Made by a program: the position numbers and the translations under genes
Notes under the pieces: model-generated
The model's database searches: none
What the model was told of the DNA's origin: nothing
The model's input: the letters and a program-made list of their open reading frames with translations, nothing else
In this document: positions 48,260-62,640 of the stretch, in pieces
Numbering within the stretch: the first letter of the stretch is position 1
Layout: each line of letters starts with the position of its first letter
Assembly (NCBI RefSeq): GCF_022539315.1
Contig: NC_066313.1
Location: 21,923,059-21,987,058 of the forward strand
Origin: Serinus canaria
Taxonomy: Eukaryota; Chordata; Aves; Passeriformes; Fringillidae
DNA: 64,000 nucleotides
Direction of reading: 5' to 3'

Positions 48260-51200
48260 CACAATTTTCTCTGTACCTTTAAATTTATTCTTCAGGGTCC
48301 AGGAAAACCCACCTGATTGTCAGAAACGAAACAGTAAAAATTTTATATACAATAGCTTTTTAGCTGCTCTAAAGTGGTCTAGCAAAAGAAGTTCCAAGCT
48401 TTCAAGGCACTCCAAAGATTTACTGGATGAAAATAGAGTCTTAAGAATTCGGGTTTTTGACAGTATTGTATAAAATCCCTGACATAAAATGCCAGCTAAT
48501 GCTTTTTATTTTTGTTTCCCCCTAAGTTTCCAAAAGCTTTCAATGCTCCTGCTTCTCCTCACAAGGCTAACAAACACAGAGCTGAGAAAACTTTCTCAGT
48601 ACAGCCAGACAGTTTCCTTATGCTGCTGGCTGGGGAAGCAGCGCTCCTGGCACCTGCCCTGATTTACTCACTAGAGGAAGGAGAATTTCTACAAGTAGAA
48701 GTTAGGCAGGGAAAAGCAATGGATATCTCTTTTTTTTCCCTACTGCAAGAATTCATTATCTTTAAGAAAAATCAAGGTAAGACAAAGAAAAACACTACTC
48801 CTCCCTCCCAGCAACAAAGTACAGTTAGGAATTGACTTACAATTCTAGACATACTCTCTACCTAAAATCTCTTGCAGTCAATGCTGTTTTGAATTACACT
48901 CTATGGAGAATACCCTGGTAAGAATCCCAAGAGATTCCAAAAGTGTATGGGAGTGGTTTGGCATTAGCCTTTAAGAAATCATATACATTTTAGGCTCCTT
49001 TCAACAAGTTTTCAATCCATGGCAGTCACAAAAATTGATGTCCCACAGGCCACTATTACTAGGTTCCAACTTTTCCCCAACAAAGGCTGATAAAAAAAGG
49101 AAATGTATTTTTGAAAACATCAATAAAAATTTTACTTGCAGCTGAATGAGGTTTTTGAAAGACAAATACTTTTTCTGGAAACGGAAAGAATTTTTTTGTG
49201 GAAAGACGCAGAAAATCAAAAGTATTCTATCTGAAGTCAATTCTCAGCATAGTTTCTCTAAAATTTTCAGTCTTAAAAAAATAAAAAGGTCACAGTTTAC
49301 ACTGTTTTGTTTCATCCACAGAACAGTCCTGTGCCCACCATATTCTATACAATTCAGAATTACTTGGCCCATCTTTACAAAAGGATAATTGCCACAATGT
49401 CCCTCGATAGTTTGCCTATAGCAATGTTTCTTCTCATTTGCACGAATCTCTGATGTAGATTATGAAGATCTAAAGCAAGGGCAATCTCTTAATTTCTACC
49501 CAAGCATTTATTAGAGACAGACCCTAATTCTGTTTGGGGACTGGGAGTACTACAATCCAAATAACAAACTAAACAATTCCCTAGGCAAACAAAGTATTTT
49601 ATTTGCAGTTTTATTGTTATTGCTGTTTTTGTGAAAAAATTTACAGAGAAAAAAGCCTAATTATTCATAACCATTCATTTTAAGTCTTGAAAGCTATTTC
49701 ACAGCTCTTGGAGTCATAGAAGACCCTCAGTATCATGAACTCTGATTCCCAAACAATAAAGAACTTACTATTCCAGCCAGCAATTCCCACAGCAATTCCA
49801 ATGACTAGTGTGTATGGCCACATAACATTTACTGACAGTTATGATCCTAATTTAAGGAAATAAACCAGCAGAATATCAAAAAATACCTTTGAAATTTGCT
49901 TTAAGTAAGTACTTTCTCTGCCCAAACACTTACAAGTGGGGAGAGAAGAGGAAATCTAGCCAAGCAAGCAGGCAAAGGCAGAGAAACATCACACTGATGA
50001 ATGACAAGCAGCGCATTTCTTGGTCAGCTAATAAAGACACAGATAAGTAATACCAGACAGAACAGTCTCAGTAATCTTTGTTTAAATGGCTAGCTAAATA
50101 TGCAATAAATTCTCACTGCTGTACTTGTTCTTTGTAGAGGTGTGAAGGTGTGAATTTTATTCCTAGTCCTGCTGCTGATACTGTAGATACAGATTCAACT
50201 TGCATAGGGATTTAAAAGCTAGTATTCAGACCACTAAACTATTCTTCAGACCAAGCTGAAAACAAAATGCAAATGAACCACTGCGGATCGTGAGCTCATG
50301 CTGTTTCCCTCCTGCCTTTCAGAATTTTCCCCATTTTTCCTCTGAAAATTCTAAAGTTTTAAAAATATTATTAAAGAATCAAATAAGCACCAGCCTTTAT
50401 ATTTATATTTTTTCATTTCTGAGTCTTTGTATTATGCTTTGATCATAAATTCAGTATCTTCCCTCCAATCATGAGGACTAGAAACTTATTTTATAAACAA
50501 AAAACAAAGAACTTGACATTATCTGTTTACTTCAAGAGTACAATCTTTAAGAAAAACATCAGCTATTATGACACTTTCTGTAAAACTGCAACTACTGCCA
50601 GCAAAGTGAAACATTAATCTAGGTGAGCACATCCTTCTGGTTTTCACATCATGCGTAAACTGAAATTCCACAAAAAGAGCCTTGTAGTTGTGCATTGCTC
50701 TGGAGAAAAGTTGGATCGTGTAACATGTCCATGACTTCACAAAGCGGTCAATCAGCAAGTGCTTCCCACTAAACAGGAAAGGACTCATATGCCAAATCCT
50801 GGCTTTTGGTAACAGTGTGGTAAATTTCATATTAACATAAATCAGGGTAAGATTTGTCCCAGTGTAAACACAACCAGAATTAATGTTATGTTTTACAGAG
50901 TTCCTAAACAACTACAAATTTCTTCCACCTGGAAAAGGGAGAAATACACGTCTTGCAGCATGATGTTTTTTTGAAATTAAATCACAGCTGAAAGCTTGGA
51001 TAAAACTAGTCAGGAGAGGAAGACAAATTCCCAGCCATCAACACAAAAAGTGACTGCATTTTTTTCCCCCAAACTCTAAAGATGCTGCCAGCACCCAGTT
51101 CCTAGGCCATATGTTAGTAAAATGAACCAAATCCTAACCAGGAGGTTACCATGAGGGCTGAAACTGTGATGCACTCAGTAAGGATTTGTTTTTCTCAATT

Positions 51201-51309
51201 AAAGAAATAATCATAACTACTTTCAGTTGAGTCACTCACACTCATAATGTATGCTCAAAAGATATTTAGCATCATGTATTAAGTATGTCAAGCAGCCATT
51301 CCATTAATA
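48260..51309. other. Unique AT-rich intergenic sequence
   Basis: No gene recognised. The longest frames (107 codons plus at 48512-48835, 130 minus at 50519-50911) have no domain. No interspersed repeat recognised. Confidence 0.45.
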
Positions 51310-51400
51310 AGACTTTGCACTTCTATTCTGCTTTCTATGCCAGTAGACCAAAGCACTTTGTGATCATGAATTAATCAATGCTACCACCACCTGTGCACTG
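51310..51400 (+). mobile_element. MIR-type SINE fragment (upstream part)
   Basis: gactttgcacttctattctg, ctttctatgccagtagacc, aaagcactttgtgatcatg, aattaatcaatgctacc and ccacctgtg follow, in order, the part of an amniote MIR-type SINE that I remember as 'cacttctatagcgcctttcatc...ctcaaagcactttacaaacattaattaa...cacccctgtgagg'. Same orientation as the fragment at 24.5 kb, which covers the downstream half. Confidence 0.55.
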
Positions 51401-54315
51401 GAAATAGTTGGCTGGCGTCCATTTAATGACCCTGGATGATAGCTGGAGATGTGATCCTCAGTCTTCTACCTCCCAAACCAAGCTTTAACCAGAAGACAAA
51501 ACACCAAGTAAAAACACCAAGTAATGATGGCTTCCCCAAATTCACCAAGTACTTAGTACAATCAAAATAAATCTGTCAGAGTAAGCAGAGATCATAAACT
51601 TTGCTTTCATCAAGGTCGAGCATATGAAAAACAGAACTATCAAAGAAAGAAAATGCACAGATTGCAGCTTCCTAAATTAATATCAAGTTTGCCAGGATAA
51701 CAGTTTCTTATTCCACTCATTATCATTAGGCAGGTTTACATTCTCTCTGTCCTCTGCTATGCTTACAGGCAACACACGAGACTGCCCATTGTGGAAGACT
51801 AAAAAAACTGGAAAATAAAAGAAATCAAATGACCTTGATAATTTCTAAGTTTGGTTTTAGGATGGAGTTTCATGAAACTAAACCTGTCAGTGATGATAGT
51901 TAACAAAATATAGCTTTCTGCAAAAGGTTTAAACAGGACTGGCCATATTGAAAAGCTCCTCAGATTTTGCCACCAAATAAATTTATGACTTCAAGTCCCT
52001 CAAGAGCTCATAATCCTGAAATACTTTGCAAACTTTTGATTTGGTTTCTACTTAGGTAAAGAGACTGAAGTCAATGGGAGCTTTGCTAAAATAAAGTCTG
52101 AGAAAAGAGTTTGCAAAAGATTATTTTTACAGTAAAAAAATAACTGCAGAAAATATCTGTGCCTGAAGTGGAAGAAAAAGGTTCCAATTTCACAATGTTG
52201 CTTTTAATAAGGATTATGTCTTCAAAAAGAAGACCCAGCAGATCAGACTGATCATATCTGCTTAGTTCATATATAACCTTATGTTCCCAGCTTAGAAAAA
52301 ATAATGCCCACGGACTAGGACAAGATCAACTCACGCTGTACACTATCTAGATTTTCAATCCAACTGTTTAAAACATATGCTATCCACCCTGAGTAACTTC
52401 AGATGATACATATTTTTCCTTTGTACTTCAGATTTTGCCAAAATACAAATATTTAATACTTCCCGCTTGTATTCTGCACAGATTTCAGTAATAGGGATGT
52501 AAATTGTTTTTTTGATATGCCTTGCAATTAATACAGAGGTTAAACAAAACAGTTCCAAGAAACTTTTCTACACCCAGTAGGCATGAACTCATGCCAGTCC
52601 GGGAACCCAAGTCATATTCATGACACTCAGCACATGTGCTGAGGGAGCTTTCATACTGCCAGGTATAAACCATATGCTAATTATTCTTAAGTGCCCATCA
52701 CACCCCCCCGGTACATGGTACAAGTAGAAAGAGCATTTAAAGATAAAAATTTTGGCCTATGGGCTCACCTAAATTTCCAGAGGATAACTGATGTTATCAA
52801 ACCAGCATTAATGAAATCAAGTATTCTTTATATTATACACCATTTTAATAGAGTCCAACTTTTCATCTAATAACTGCCTTAAAAGGATTTGTCCTAAAAC
52901 ACTCTGTGGTAGGATTATCATCAATAAATCATACCCTGGATGTGGTTTCAAGTATGTAAAGTTTGGGGCTCAGGGCTCAAAGCATTTGCTTAAACATAGC
53001 TTTCAAGTGCCATCAGAAGAGCACTTTGGTTTAATCACACCTGGACATGGCTAGCAGATAGGACTTAGCACTTCTGAGATAAATGTCTTTTGCAAAAAGC
53101 AGCTGAAGGCCAGGTGGTGCATCCTACAGCATCTCACGTGTTGACAAACACCCACACTTGAGCCTTTATTGTGCACCCAGTGCATGGTGACCTTTCCAAC
53201 TATTTTCAGAACTTCTTATCCTCAGCAAAAATGTGAAAAAGTCAGATTGCTTCTGTCTCCAGCTAAACATAAAAAAAGACATTAATGAAAAACTCTGCTC
53301 ACAAAACTTTATGTTATGTCCTCCAAGTCATAGTTGAGAAAATTCATACTCTGTCTCTACAAATTAAACAGGCTGTAACATATGCAAAATTTCCTCTGAA
53401 CAAGGGAAAATTTGGAATTGTAAGAAAGAACATCCCTTTTAAGTTTTACAAATACACTGAGGTCAATCCTGACAGGAATTCACAAACAAAGTCGTGACTG
53501 AACAAATTGTGCTGGACTGCATCCCCCCTGACTCTAGAATTTTCCTTTAAAGATTATGTGATTGAATTTTCCAGACTAGATCCAGAGTCTGCACTAGTCT
53601 TTTTCACCAGCCAACAGATTTAACCCACTGATTTCAAATGTTTGGCCAAATGCTGCAGGAAAAAGGTATTATTTGCCCTAGTTCTTACCTTCCTTCTTCA
53701 CACACTGTGAAAGTCACCAAAAAGACAAGCTGACATGAAGAGGCTTCTCTCGCAAACCAGAAATACCTCCCTGTAAAGCTCACACAATGCATTGTCAAAT
53801 TTCAAAATATGAATTTAAAAACACAGAGACTTATCCATATTTATTCAAGATCTCACCGAGTTGGTAAATATGATTAGATGGGGATTTGAAGATAAATAAT
53901 ATCATCTGCTGTCTCATCTTCACTACTCTAAAACAAGAAGCCCAGCACTGGTAGAAGCATTCAAAGTGCAGCCTATATTCTTACAACTCTACAGCTTCTT
54001 TTTATTTCACCCGTACTCACATTTTTCGCTGGCAGTGGTGGCGCTTTTCCATGGCTGTATTTTCCCCAGTATGGCCATTAAGAACAAGACTTTTGGTTTC
54101 AAGCACTGAAGCACTCAGCAGGGCAATGGGCACCCACAGAGGAGACATGGGTTTGGATTGGAAGCAGCCTCGGGGACCTCGGTCAGTAGAGCACAGACAT
54201 GCTATAACCACACGCTTATTGAAATGGGAGACTCCTCAAGCAGAGGGCTCCTGTTGAATTCTTCAGTGTTTTTCTTTCAGGGGCATTATACTGTCTCTGA
54301 ATTCAACAAGAAATC
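51401..54315. other. Unique AT-rich sequence, one old repeat trace
   Basis: 'ctgaagtcaatgggagcttt' near 52066-52085 is a word typical of tails of old amniote LINE-like repeats; its flanks do not align clearly. A C run lies at 52703-52709. No gene recognised. Confidence 0.45.
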
Positions 54316-54480
54316 AAATTAGGACTCCTGGGTTCCATTTCTAGCCTGCCACTTACCCATGATAAGATATTGGGCAAACCATTTAGCATAAATAAGCTTC
54401 AGTTTACAGAGCTGAAATACTGCACATGGGTGTAGTAAGGCTGATGAAAAGTTCCATTATGGTATTATGAAAGTGCTTTC
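54316..54480 (-). mobile_element. MIR-type (amniote) SINE, inverted
   Basis: Plus-strand words in order: aaattaggactcctgggttc, catttctagcctgccactta, gatattgggcaaaccattta, aagcttcagtttacagagc, gtaaggctgatgaaaagttc and tatgaaagtgctttc. They follow the inverted MIR-type consensus ('aggactcctgggttctattcccagctctgccact...cattgggcaaatcactta...cctcagtttcc...gtgaggctgaatgaaagttc...aaagtgcttt'). About 165 bp are readable. Of the SINE calls in this window this is the clearest. Confidence 0.78.
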
Positions 54481-57400
54481 TCCCAGATTTTTAAAATTCC
54501 TTATCAAAGGTTGTCTTAACCTGCCTTGCAGAATTTTAGAGTCTACTCCCTCTCTTAAGAATCTCCTTTTCAAAGAAAAAAATTTTCGACTGTCTAAAGA
54601 TTTCTTTGCAGACATTAGCACAAGACTTTAGAATAAGGGTACATATGGTGCAAGTGCACAAAAACAATTTAAGAAATTAGTGACTTTAATTTCCAACATA
54701 GAATAGCATAGTATGCTAGCATCTCTTTACATGTTTTTTTTCAGACTTTAGCTTATAGTCCTGGGTATGTGACAAAGGGCAGCTGTCTCCCTCTCTGTCA
54801 TGTCAGTCTTGTCCCAGGAGCTGTTCCCTTCCACTTGGTTTGGTTTGTACTTGAGCCCTCTCAAGCAAGTATTGGTATGTGTGGCTTTTCCAAACCAAGG
54901 AAATTAACTTAAATTCAGTCTTTTAATGCACAAATTAATGTTCATCAAAACCTTGGGGATCAGATACAGCAGATTAGAAGTACTAAGGGGAGTCAGGCTA
55001 CATCAATTAATATTTAAGACCAATAATTTCTTATTCAACCAAATTCAGGAGTAGTGTAAGGTACCTATGCTGAGACATATCCACTCAGTGCTAATCTTTA
55101 CACATTATGTACGTGGGAACTGAAAAGAGCTCATAAAATGTTAATGCAAACCATTTAGGGCCCAATATGTAGTTGCATTGTTACAATTATGTATCCAGAT
55201 AAGTCCATCTTCTCATAACCTGTATAACCAAACATGCACAGTGCTCCCATTGTACACACAGAAACAGAAAAGTGAAGACTAACACCTTAAGGGCAACTCC
55301 CTCATTTTGGTTACTAAGCTTGTGACAACATGCATAGAAGAATTTCAGATAACTTTTGAACTGCTTACAGTCTTCACCCAGACTTTATGACCTGTGAACA
55401 GAAGTGACCCCTTCCCTTACTTGAGGAAGTATTTCTGATGCCTTTGTGACAGGCCAAGTGACACCTCTAAGTGCCTAATATTCTTCAGCTGACTGCAAAG
55501 GAAGCCCAAATGAGGATGGAGGTACCTGCTCCACAGGTTAACTACATGCCAGAGAGAAGATCCTTTGACTCTGGCATTCAGAAGCTCTGAGCACTTCTGG
55601 AATTTAATGAAATCCATAGAACCTGAAAGTCCTTAGCTCTTATGTGAACCAAAGATACATAAAAAGAAGCTTTCCAGAAGTACCACACAATACTTGGGAG
55701 ACCATGTTGTGAATTCATTAACAGTTTGTCAATTGAAAACATTAATATCATAAGCACAGGGTAGGAGCCTTACTGGTCCTGCAGGTTTGGGGGTTTTTTT
55801 TAAAGATGATGTCATCTCCCCAGCTACAAATAACACAATGCTCAGACTGGCCATGAGGGAGTCTAATATAAAATACCGCTCTAGAGACAGCTTGACTTCA
55901 GCCGTGAAGGACTTCTGATGCTACCAGGAAAACTTTCTGATTAGCTCTTCTGCTGTGGTAGCACACCCTGTACCTGCTTTAGGGCAAGAGCATTCCTCAG
56001 AAAACAGGATTGTCACCGAGGGGTTTCCTTCAGCTTTTGAGAAAATTTTGCAATTGTCTTTTTTTCCCTTCACCACTGTACTTTTTCTTTCCTCCCTGTT
56101 CAGTGGAAAAAGAAATCTGATCTTCACAGATGGAAACTTAAGTATTGCCAGGATGGTCAATATACCCAACAGCCATTCAAACTGGTCTGATAAATGAGAG
56201 CATTTAAATAGTTGCAACCAAAATAAGCGACAGAAGGTGGGAAAAGAAATGCATAATTAAGCCAGCTACTAGGGTACTGTTTATGTTTTATCCTTTAGAG
56301 CATTACAAAGTACAGAACACAAACTATTGCTAAGAATTTTTGTATACCTTAATATCTGCATATTAAATCACACGAGTGCGGGATACACAAAATTTAGAAA
56401 GAGTAGAAATTACTTATCTTCTCCAAATGATGTGCCAGGGCCGTCAATTGGTCATTCAAAGCCACTGCCAGGAAGATTACCCAGCAATATAAAATGGCCA
56501 AACCAAATCGTGACACCACACAATCGCTTTACTTTAACTCCATTCCTTATGTGATACTTCTGTGTTTGCTTGCAGTACATGTTGGAAACACCAGAGATAA
56601 GGTAAACAAGATTGCACAAATTAACAGAACCATCCCTTTCTTTTACATGTCACCCTGACCTCCAAGGGCCAAAGTAGCAAAGAAAAGATAAAGTAATAAT
56701 AGAGGGAAGGTCTTCACTGCTGTCCTTTCTTTCCCCTTCACTAAGTGACTTTTCAGGGACTTTCCTGCATGTTAAGCATCTTTTTTGCATTGCTTAATAT
56801 TGTTATTAATAATTCATATTTTTGTCTTTCTCCTCTCACTCTGACAACTTTTATTTTTAATCAATGGGCATGTGTCAAATTGCTTTGTTATTTATTTATA
56901 ATGTAAGCCGACAAAAGAATGGGATATGTGGTATGAAGATGAGACAGTGTTTCTTTCCTACAGCTGATAACCTCAGTAATAACTATGTGTCTTGTTCTAA
57001 TCAGTAGGGTCCAAAAAACTAATTTTGCCACAAATAATGGAGGACATATTTAGTATATTTGTACAGCTGGATGTCTCTCCTCTGTCCCCACAGTCATGCA
57101 CTGACATAAAAGTTGAAAATGTAGGTTTATTTGTATGCATGCACATTGTCTTTGAGGAAGAAAAGGAGTGCACAAAGGTGTTAATAACAATGTGCCAAGT
57201 ACTGATGTGCTTATTCAGACAAATGTATTACTAAGATCAATGTTCTTTGTCCCCTAATATATCAACAATTCTCACAAGTTGTTTATAGCAGAAACCTTCC
57301 TACTCTTTTCAGCTCACAAAACTGAAATAGAATCATGAACTCACCCAAGACAGAGAGGAATTCAGTGGCACAAAGCCTGCTTCAGCTTCCTTGCCACATA

Positions 57401-59535
57401 ACACATGGGAAACCCCTTGTGGCAGAATGCATGGGGGAAATACATCACCAGGCACCTTCCCTCATAAAGCTGGGAAAACAATCAAATGCTTCCTCACAGA
57501 ACATGTGAGAAGTAAGCTGTTGATTACAATTAGCTTCTATGTTACACACTTAGAACTGGACACTTACACCCCTTTCAGGCGCACATATTTTACCTCAACT
57601 GCTACTTGAGAACTCATTTAGTTTCTCTCTGGACTTATTTTTGTCGAATGGTAAAAGTGCCTCAGTTCCAGCTGAATGGAATTCACTGTGGTGACTGCCT
57701 TGGTGTGTCCCGAGGCAGGAGGCAGCCCTGTCTGGACTGTGGGAATGCTTTGGTGGAACTTGGGATTGTATTCCTCAGCAATGTTTGCCTGCTAGAGGGA
57801 TATTGCCATACAGGGTGTAATTATTGTAGAATAAAATAAAGCACAAAGTCATAGCAGGGGAAAAAAGGGATTAGACACTTTTTTTTAAAAATTTAATATA
57901 AAAAGGCTACTGTGCCATGTGACTTCTAATTCAAAGGAGGGAGTAGACTGAGGTTGTCTACTTAAGACTCCTTCTTCCTGAAAAGCTCCTACTTCCTATT
58001 TTTCTACATTCACCACCACATGTCGTGAGTAGGGGTTTGTTTGAACTTTTTATTTCAATGCCTGCTGAGACTGTTGGTGCAATAAGATGACATCGCTTTA
58101 CATTCTGCTCCAAGCACAATGTAAGATCAGCAGTTACCTGGTGTAGCTCTGAAAGCCAACTAAGCAAGAGGACACCAAAAATCTCAGAGCCACCATCTAG
58201 GCTGGCCAGGGAATTTGAGGAGGCACATCAAAAAAGCAAGGTAGAGGATTAAGTTGTTAGAGAATGAAATCATTAAAACAATGGCTTGGAAGGAGGAAGA
58301 ATTTACTTTGATTTTCAGAATAAACTGTCATGGTCCACACACACACATTTGCTTTTATTTTCAAGTTTGCTGGTGTTTCATTCTGTTTTAATTTATCCAC
58401 TATAGAAGAATATGCTTCATAATAGAATCTGAAGCATTTTCTCTGATGTTATCCTAGCCTTAATCTTTCTTTCAATGCCTCCTTCACCATACACATCATG
58501 CTGAGAACAAGCACGGCATTCAAAGTGAGGATTGGCCCTCCTGATTTACAGCTCAGGGACAAAGAATGCAAATGTCTATTTCTTATTCTTAAAGACCAGT
58601 TGGTAACCAGGTCTCCTTGTCTTATGCTGTCTTTTGATACAGTTATCAGAGAATCCAGACGCCAATGTGAACATAATGGAAGTGGTCAGTTCACATATTT
58701 GTCATGAACACCACCAGTGAGTTTCCCCTCTCTACCACCCAAGGGACCATTCAGATTTTGAGCGCCAGAAGAAACTACGGCTATTTAACACACTTTGAAC
58801 AACAGAAATAAAGTAAAATCAGGATAAATCTCAGTTATCATAACTAACTCCACTGCATAATCAGGGCTCAGGCACATATGGCAACTAGACAACTCAAGAA
58901 CTGGAGAATGCTGTCCTGGAGAATTGCCCTTATCCAGGGAAAGCAACTGAGCAGCCCAAAACTTGTTACACTGTTGGGTAATTAGTCTGCGATTTCTGAT
59001 CTCAGAAGTGAAGTGCTCCCCTCATCAACCTTTCTCTCCCAGAAGAACCTCACAGAATTAGCTTTTATTTCTTTTTGTTACCAGTTAGGAATTGCATAAG
59101 CAAGTAAAAAGAGAAGAGTGTTCTTATCTAGTATTCCCAACAACTCTGTGGACTTTAAAAGGCCAGAGGAAAATCCTCTGGGTGCACAGATGAGGTGGGC
59201 TGCAAAACAATTAAAAACCAAGCAGCTTTTAAGTAAGGCTAGTGTGCTGGAAAGCATAAACTCTCACTGGATATGAAATAATGCCCATTTCTCTTCATTG
59301 TCTTTTCGTATCTTATTCAGGAACACACAAACAAAGGTGTGTATCAGTTATTCAGCTGTTGTCAGGGTTGGGTTTTTTTGCTAGTTCAGGTTTTTTTTCA
59401 TATGAACCTGGCTGTATTTAGGGGTGAGATTTCCACAATGTGGAGTATTGCTCTGTTTCATCTAAAGGGCATGGTAAACCACTCATTGACTTCCATGAAT
59501 ATAAAGTAATTTCTGACTCTTGAGAAGCTTACCCT
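54481..59535. other. Unique intergenic sequence, possible further SINE trace
   Basis: At about 55247-55310 'cccattgtacacacagaaac', 'agaaaagtgaagactaac' and 'accttaagggcaactcc' faintly recall a MIR-type core in plus orientation. Near 57830 aataaaataaagcac contains polyadenylation-type words without any gene-like sequence before them. No gene recognised in 5 kb. Confidence 0.45.
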
Positions 59536-59563
59536 AAAAAAAAAGAAAAAAAAAAAAAAAAAA
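59536..59563. repeat. Poly-A tract
   Basis: 28 bases of A with a single G at 59545. The sequence upstream shows no processed-gene or SINE body that would make this a retroposon tail. Confidence 0.92.
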
Positions 59564-62439
59564 GTGAAACCAGCCAAACAAATAGAAATCTAAAATAATC
59601 ACTGAGCATCAGTATGTATCCAATGCTTATGGGTGGTTCTGTTTTCTAACCATAAATTTTTCATTTCCTACCAGCTGAATCTTTTACTTTTTCCTTGATT
59701 TATATTATGCTTGACTAACAGATGTAGTTACAAACTGAGCTGATATAAAAGTCAAAATGTCTAAGAGGAGAAAGGGATTGCCACAGATATTATCGTTACC
59801 TATTCAATACATACTGGTACACACACATCCATATGATTACAATCTGTCAGTAACATGTAGTGAATGCAGTTCAAACTGTTGCTTCATGTGTATTAAGTCT
59901 AAAATCTACTAGAGACTTAAAAAAAAGCGGGGGCTTTTCATGGTAAAGAAGGGAGACTGCCTAGGAATACTGATTGAATTACTTGGATTTTGGGATGACA
60001 CAGTCAAAACAATTGGATCATCTGAGGTTACACAGAGACTGAGAGCAAAAATCCAGCTTTAAGTCTATGGACATGTGCATGCTTCCAAGGACTGTGGATC
60101 TTCTGATTCTGAGAGGAAAAGGTTGGGGCATCTGGGGTTTTTTCCTTCCTCAACTGCCACTTTATTTGCTGTGTGGCCTGCTACATTTCTGTGTCAGTCT
60201 TCAAATCATTAAACAGAAATTGTTAATTTCTACACAAACAGCAACACCTTGAGATGGTGCGGTGCATTTTTCTGAAGTTCTTTTGCCATTGACTGAAGAG
60301 ACTAGTGGCTCTTATGTAAAAAGTAATGGCACTACTGCTGTCATGAAACCAAAGGAAGTTTACCTTTTCCTGTAGTCACTTTTCAAAGTACTTACTTCTG
60401 CTCTACAGGCCTGCCTTATTCAGCATGTACATTTTGAAATTAAGTATCCTAAGAGGTAAGTATCCTGATTATATTTACACCATGAGCCAAATTTAATTGT
60501 GCCTTACACACTGAGTAGATGCTTTGACCTTCAAGAGATGCCAGTCAAGACAGAATTTGTCTCAGAATCTTTCTCTGCCAAAGTTTTCCACAATCTTGCT
60601 CATGTGTTTTACAGTAATACTTTCTTTTTTTCCCTGTTCATTAACTATTAAAATAAAATATTCACATGACAGATTTTTGCCTCAGTTTTCCCACAGCAAT
60701 CATATTTCCTCACCCAAGAGGATGTCAGGAAGCTTCATTAATTGTTTCTGAAACATTTACAACTTTTCATGGAAAAGGTAAAGCATCTGTCTCCTAAAGG
60801 AGAAAAATAATTTCCAAATGGATGAAGTATCACAGCTCCCCTCTGAAGCACATGTATTTTAATTCTTCACCCGGAGAGAAAGAATTCAAGACACAGACAG
60901 TGTTTTACAGGGGATTACAATCAGTTTGTCAAGTCCATGTGTATTATCTGAAGACCAGAGCTAGTGTCTTTTTCCCTCCAACTCCTCTTTAATGTCAAAA
61001 AAAGAGTTTCTTTGTTGAAGTGGCTCTGCAGATGGTGACAGGCAAGAGGTTATGCGAATGAAGCCAGTCATCTCACACATAAGAGCATCAGTGAGGCTTG
61101 CTTTCCTTTAGATTTGGGTTCTCTTCCTTTGTGACACTCTGGCCATGATATCCATAGCGTTCTCAATTATGACTGCCCTCACCCACTTCTTCCTCTTTAA
61201 CTCTTCACCCTGGCTAATACTCACAGCTCCTGCAGCTCGCTCTTCCACACTGAAGGGCTGGCACCTGGCAGGTGCTCAGGAGGAGGAAGCACCAGACCCA
61301 TCTGGGAAAGATGACTGGCCCAGCTGGAAGGACAACCCTCACATGGGGCTCTGGAGTGCACACTGCAGCCTCTCTTGAAGGCAGGAGTAATTTCTGCCTC
61401 TGCCTCATTTTTGGTTTTAAAAAACCCTGTAGGAACTGGGCATTTCTGCCTAACTTACTTAAATGGAGACAGTTTGAAGCTGACAAAGGAGGAGGAGGGT
61501 GGTCTTCGAGAAATGAGGCATCTTCTCATATCAGGAACTTAGGAGGGCAGACACCCCTATCACCTTTACTTGTATTTTTCTGGATTCATGGATTGGTATG
61601 ACAAGTTTTTTCAGGCCACAATGGCTAGTCTATGAGAAATACAAAGCCCACCTAAAGTACAAAGAAATTACCAGCTGGCAGCAGCTCGCGTCAGCTTATC
61701 TTACATGAGTTTTTTTAGAATTTCTTTTAAAAGCTGATTAGAAAAGTAGAAACTAAAAATGAAAACTTTGTAAGATTTCTAAACAAAAAAATCTAATGCA
61801 AAAGCATCATCAGTTGATGCAAATACAGAAACACACTAAAGAAAGAAAAATAAAAATAAAAACGCATGAACTTAAAACATACCACCAGGGATACACCACC
61901 AGAGAGGCCTACCACAAATTTAAAGGCTGAATTTTCCCTTCCAGAGGGTAAATTTTACTTCCTTTCTTTCTACACATTAGAACTGTATAAGTATTTTAAC
62001 ACTAGGTGAAACTAATAATATAAAAATGATAAAATGGGAATAAGCTCCACAGGTATGCACTGAAATAGTTCTCTGCTGCCAACTAGAAAAATTGAGAATG
62101 AAGATGGAAGAGATTAGGGATATCTCAGGATTAGAAAAAGAAAAAAACATGTCAGAAAGCGATGCCTTCAGGATAGGAAGCCACTGGGAATTTGGGGAAG
62201 ATATTGAGCCACTGTTTGCTGAGAACTTGAATTAATGTACTAAGCCTCTGTAGTGATCAACTCCAGTGAACATATCCAGTCTGAGATCCACTGAAGGAAT
62301 GATTAGCACTGAGTTACAGATCTGAGAGCAAGAGAGCATCATACAGATATCACTCTGCCTTCATGCATAACACAGGTCCTTAAGTCCTGCCTTCTACATG
62401 CAAACCAGATGAGCCCCAAGGGAAATAAAGATCTCCTTG
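59564..62439. other. Unique intergenic sequence
   Basis: Frames at 61145-61601 (plus, 77 and 109 codons) and 61214-61486 (minus, 90 codons) overlap each other in a somewhat GC-richer patch and carry no domain. No repeat family recognised. Confidence 0.45.
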
Positions 62440-62640
62440 GTTTCACTGAGATCCCCTCATCCCTGCAGATGCCCAGTGCAGCACAGCACCACCAGTGCAG
62501 GATCCCTGGTGCCCCTGGGCTGGGTAGGAGCCATGGCCCCGCACTGCAGGACAGCTGTGCCGCCCTAATGTCCCCACATTCCAAGTCCTTGCAGTCCTCT
62601 GCTGCCATGGGGCTGGTCCCATGCAGACTCCTTGGCTAAA
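62440..62640. other. GC-rich island in AT-rich DNA
   Basis: About 200 bases rich in ctgc, cagc and ccc words (gatgcccagtgcagcacagc, ggtgcccctgggctgggtag, atggccccgcactgcagg). It is similar in size and base content to the islands at 23.5 and 40.9 kb, though I see no long shared word. Open frames on both strands follow from the base content. Confidence 0.38.

Noticed and set aside
59536..59563. Poly-A tail of a processed pseudogene
   Set aside because: The upstream sequence shows no coding similarity and no flanking direct repeats were seen.
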